From VRUE01 sp963745915 (GTDB lineage: Bacteria > Actinomycetota > Thermoleophilia > Solirubrobacterales > 70-9): DNA of 64,000 nt. The notes beneath the pieces are model-generated. The model did no database searches. It saw only the letters and a list, made by a program, of their open reading frames with translations, and was not told the origin of the DNA. The DNA lies in assembly GCA_963745915.1 (NCBI GenBank), contig CAVUZA010000002.1, positions 1,426,001 through 1,490,000 of the forward strand. The letters run 5' to 3'. A program made the position numbers and the translations under genes. Shown piece after piece: positions 61,590 to 64,000 of the stretch (positions are counted from its first letter, which is position 1; the number at the start of each line of letters is the position of its first letter).

Positions 61590-64000
61590 GTGTTGGCAGG
61601 AAGTGGCAGGACCGAGCAATCCATGGAGCGGGGTGGTCGCCTGATCAAGGCGCTGCTCGCGATCGGCGCGATGGCGCTGGTCGCCGCCGCGATCGCCGCG
61701 CCGGCGATGGCCGACTCGATCGGACCGATCGACTTCGAGTCGTACGCGGCCGGCAACGTCGACGGCCAGGACGGCTGGTCGAAGACCGGCGCCTACGACT
61801 CCGAGGTGGGCTCGGTCGCCGCCTTCCCGGACGCCGCCGGCTACGGCTTCGGCAGTCAGGCGCTGCGCATCTCGAACGCGCTGATGAGCGGCAGCTTCGG
61901 CGACCAGACGATCTCGCCGCAGGCTCGAGCTCTGCGGCAGGCGAGTCGCTCGCCAACACCCACTTCGAGGGCAGCTTCAGGATCGGCACCACCGAAGGCA
62001 CCGAGCAGGAAGGGCTGAGCATGTCGGTCAGCCCCGACGACGGCCAGGGCTCGCGGATGAGCTACCTGAGCTTCGTCGACCAGCCCGACGGGGTCCACGT
62101 CACCTTCTACGACGTCGACGACCCGGGGCCGCTGCCGACGGTGGCCGAATTCGAACCGACCGAACTGCCGGTGCTCGACCGCTCCGAAGCGCACACGATC
62201 CGCTTCGCGATGGACCTCGTTCCCGGCGCGGGCAACGACGTGGTGCGGATCTTCATCGACGGCGCCCTCGTCCACACCGGCACCAGCTGGGAGGACTACT
62301 ACCGCTTCGACGCCGAGCAGACCGGCAACGGCAACGTCGTGCCGACGACCAGCGGCCTGATCTTCCTCACCCGCGGCTCGGGCACGAACCCGGGCGTCGC
62401 CGGCCAGGGATACGTGCTCGACGACGTCGCCTTCGCCTCCTCGGCGGCAGCGTCGGGGAGCTTCACCGTCAACGACGACCTGGCCGGCCCCGGTCCCTCG
62501 GGCGCCGATTGCGAAGCGCCCGACTTCACCACGATCCAGAGCGCCGCGTCGGCGGTCGCCGCCGGCTCGACGATCCTGGTCTGCGCGGGCAGCTACGTCG
62601 AACAGGTCGACCTCGGCAAGTCGCTGACCGTGATCGGCAACGCGGCGGCTGACACCAGCGTCGTCGCCCCGGCCGCGCTGGCGACCAAGTTCACCACCAG
62701 CGGCCCCAACAAGCCGGTGGTCTACGTCCACGACGGCGCCACGGTGGCGCTGCGCAACCTGACCGTCGACGGCGACGGCCAGGGCAACGCCAACTACCGG
62801 ATCGTCGGCGTCGCCTTCGACGACGCCGACGGCAGCCTGCGCAACAGCGCCGTGGTGCGCGTGCGCAACACGCCGCTCAACGGCAACCAGGCCGGCGTCG
62901 GCCTGCTCGCCGTCGACGAAGACGGCGAAGGACGCGACCTGCTGGTCCGCGGCAACTCGTTCTCGGAGTTCCAGAAGAACGCGATCGTGGTCAGCGGCGA
63001 GGGCCTCAGCGCCGACGTCAGCAACAACGCGATCGAAGGCGCCGGCTTCACCGAACTGATCGCCCAGAACGGCGTTCAGATCGGCCAAGGCGCCGGCGGC
63101 TCGGTGACCGGCAACGAGATCGGCGAGATCGGCTACTCGCCGAACTCCTGGTGCGCCGCCGGCATCCTGCTGCTTGAAGCGGCGCCGGTGACGGTTTCCG
63201 GCAACGCCCTGGACCACATCCAGTGCGGCATCTACGGACAGGAAAGCGGCGGCGCCGAGATCCTCGGCAACACGCTGCTCGAAAACCGCTACGCGGTGAC
63301 CCTGTTCGACAACGCGGCGACGGTCAGCGACAACGTGATCGACGCCAGCGGGGGCGGCTTCCCCGACTCGGAGGCGATCTTCGCCGCCGAGTACACGGCC
63401 GACCAGGGCTTCCTGGTCCGGGCCGAGCGCAACACCCTGCTCGGCAACACCGAAGCGGCGCTGGCCCTGGCCGACTTCGACGCCGACGCCTACAAGGCCC
63501 GGATGGAGGCCCACCTCAACCGGATCGCCGGCAACGCGGTGGGCGCCCTCGACGAAGGCGCCGGCTCGCTCGAAGCTCAGAACAACTGGTGGGGCTGCAA
63601 CGCCGGTCCGGGCGAAGCGGGCTGCGACCCGGTCGAAGAGGACGTCGAGGGGACGATCGACGCCTCGCCCTGGCTGGTGCTGGGGCTGGCGGCCAGCCCG
63701 GCGACCGTCTACAAGGAAGTCGGCCAGTCGCAGTCTGACCGCCGACCTGACCCACAACTCGAACGGCGGGGTCGCCGGCAGCGGCTTCCCCGACGGGACG
63801 GAGATCGGCTTCGGCGCGACCGGGGGGACGGTGGCGCCGCTCGCCGACGACACCGTCGACGGCCGCGCCCGCAGCCTCTTCAGCGCCGGGTCGGCGCTGA
63901 CCACGGCGGACGCCACCGCGACGCTGGACAGCGAGACGGCCCACGTCGCCGTGGAGGTCGTCGAACCGCCCGAAGGGCCGACCGGCCCCACGGGACCGAC
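61590..64000 (+). CDS. Secreted right-handed beta-helix protein with collagen-like tail (two frame breaks, cut by window end)
   Basis: GTG start behind GAAGGGAGA. Signal peptide ALLAIGAMALVAAAIAAPAMA, then a 250-aa laminin-G/choice-of-anchor-like sandwich (GPIDFESYAAGNVDGQDGWSKTGAYDS). After the first break (61920-61927, CAG-G-CT-C-G) it continues LSSAAGESLANTHFEGSF; from about residue 290 a NosD-type beta-helix (DFTTIQSAASAVAAGSTILVCAGSYVEQVDLGKSLTVIGN, then VRGNSFSEFQKNAIVVSG, ILGNTLLENRYAVTLFDN). The second break is CAG-T-CTG (63731-63737), continuing LTADLTHNSNGGVAGSGF and ending in GPTGPTGPT, the start of a collagen-like repeat. Likely a surface protein or carbohydrate-active enzyme. Confidence 0.8.

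Overview
High-GC (about 70% or more) bacterial chromosome segment with gene-dense, short-spaced operons, frequent GTG/TTG starts and many start-stop overlaps. Gene content (efeUOB iron uptake with a Dyp peroxidase, cytochrome bd oxidase, cyclopropane synthase plus fatty-acid desaturase, many secreted beta-propeller or alpha-helical proteins of unknown role, MMPL exporter, Ser/Thr kinase with an outer propeller) suggests an aerobic soil actinobacterium. The secreted families resemble those of Thermoleophilia/Solirubrobacterales, but that placement is inference. No replication origin, rRNA, insertion sequence, transposase, integrase or CRISPR array was seen.

Layout. 1-14.4 kb: accessory metabolism and transport (NAD(P)-binding protein, SRPBCC proteins, phosphoesterase, a Vps62-like membrane protein, two 14-TM MFS exporters, LtrA, MBL hydrolase, GNAT, PQQ-type propeller, a GH26-like glycosidase, an agmatinase-family enzyme). 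14.4-19.5 kb: RecQ, then efeO, efeB and efeU, with matching TTAGG-N4-CCTAA palindromes upstream of efeO and efeU. 19.5-22.7 and 27.6-34.5 kb: almost the whole pentose phosphate pathway (zwf, gnd, pgl, rpiA, tkt, tal, pgi; no rpe). Between them lie a possible two-gene nucleotidyltransferase module, a receptor-like kinase, a TolB-like propeller and an FHA-HTH protein. 34.5-37.6 kb: cydAB and a HAD phosphatase. 37.8-43.7 kb: a large secreted protein overlapping by 4 bp with an MMPL exporter. 43.5-49.4 kb: HTH regulator, lipid-modifying enzymes, a large polytopic membrane protein and an MBL hydrolase. 49.5-57.9 kb: stress protein, subtilisin, tadA, a PilZ-type glycosyltransferase, secreted proteins, trypsin-like protease, acyl-CoA dehydrogenase and tRNA-Ser (two) and tRNA-Thr.

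57.9-61.2 kb is an AT-richer accessory island. An unusual tRNA (anticodon UUC, 31-nt D-loop) is followed by a 2.2-kb segment bounded by perfect 57-bp direct repeats of the tRNA 3' half. It holds a VapBC-type pair, a RelE-type pair and a one-TM protein. Just outside the right repeat lies a MntA-HepT (nucleotidyltransferase/HEPN) pair. The window ends in a secreted beta-helix protein with a collagen-like tail, preceded by a leader that can fold into a pseudoknot.

Two genome-wide patterns stand out. First, seven genes are interrupted by a total of nine or so frame breaks, and five of these are exactly CAG-N-CTG, that is a CAGCTG hexamer with one extra base in the middle; three more can be read as CAGCTG with off-centre insertions. 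Second, intergenic spaces carry families of large, near-perfect hairpins: six copies of exactly 53 bp with constant arms, two copies of an identical 51-bp palindrome, and two two-tier hairpins sharing an AACTTTTT ... AAAAAGTACAAG core.
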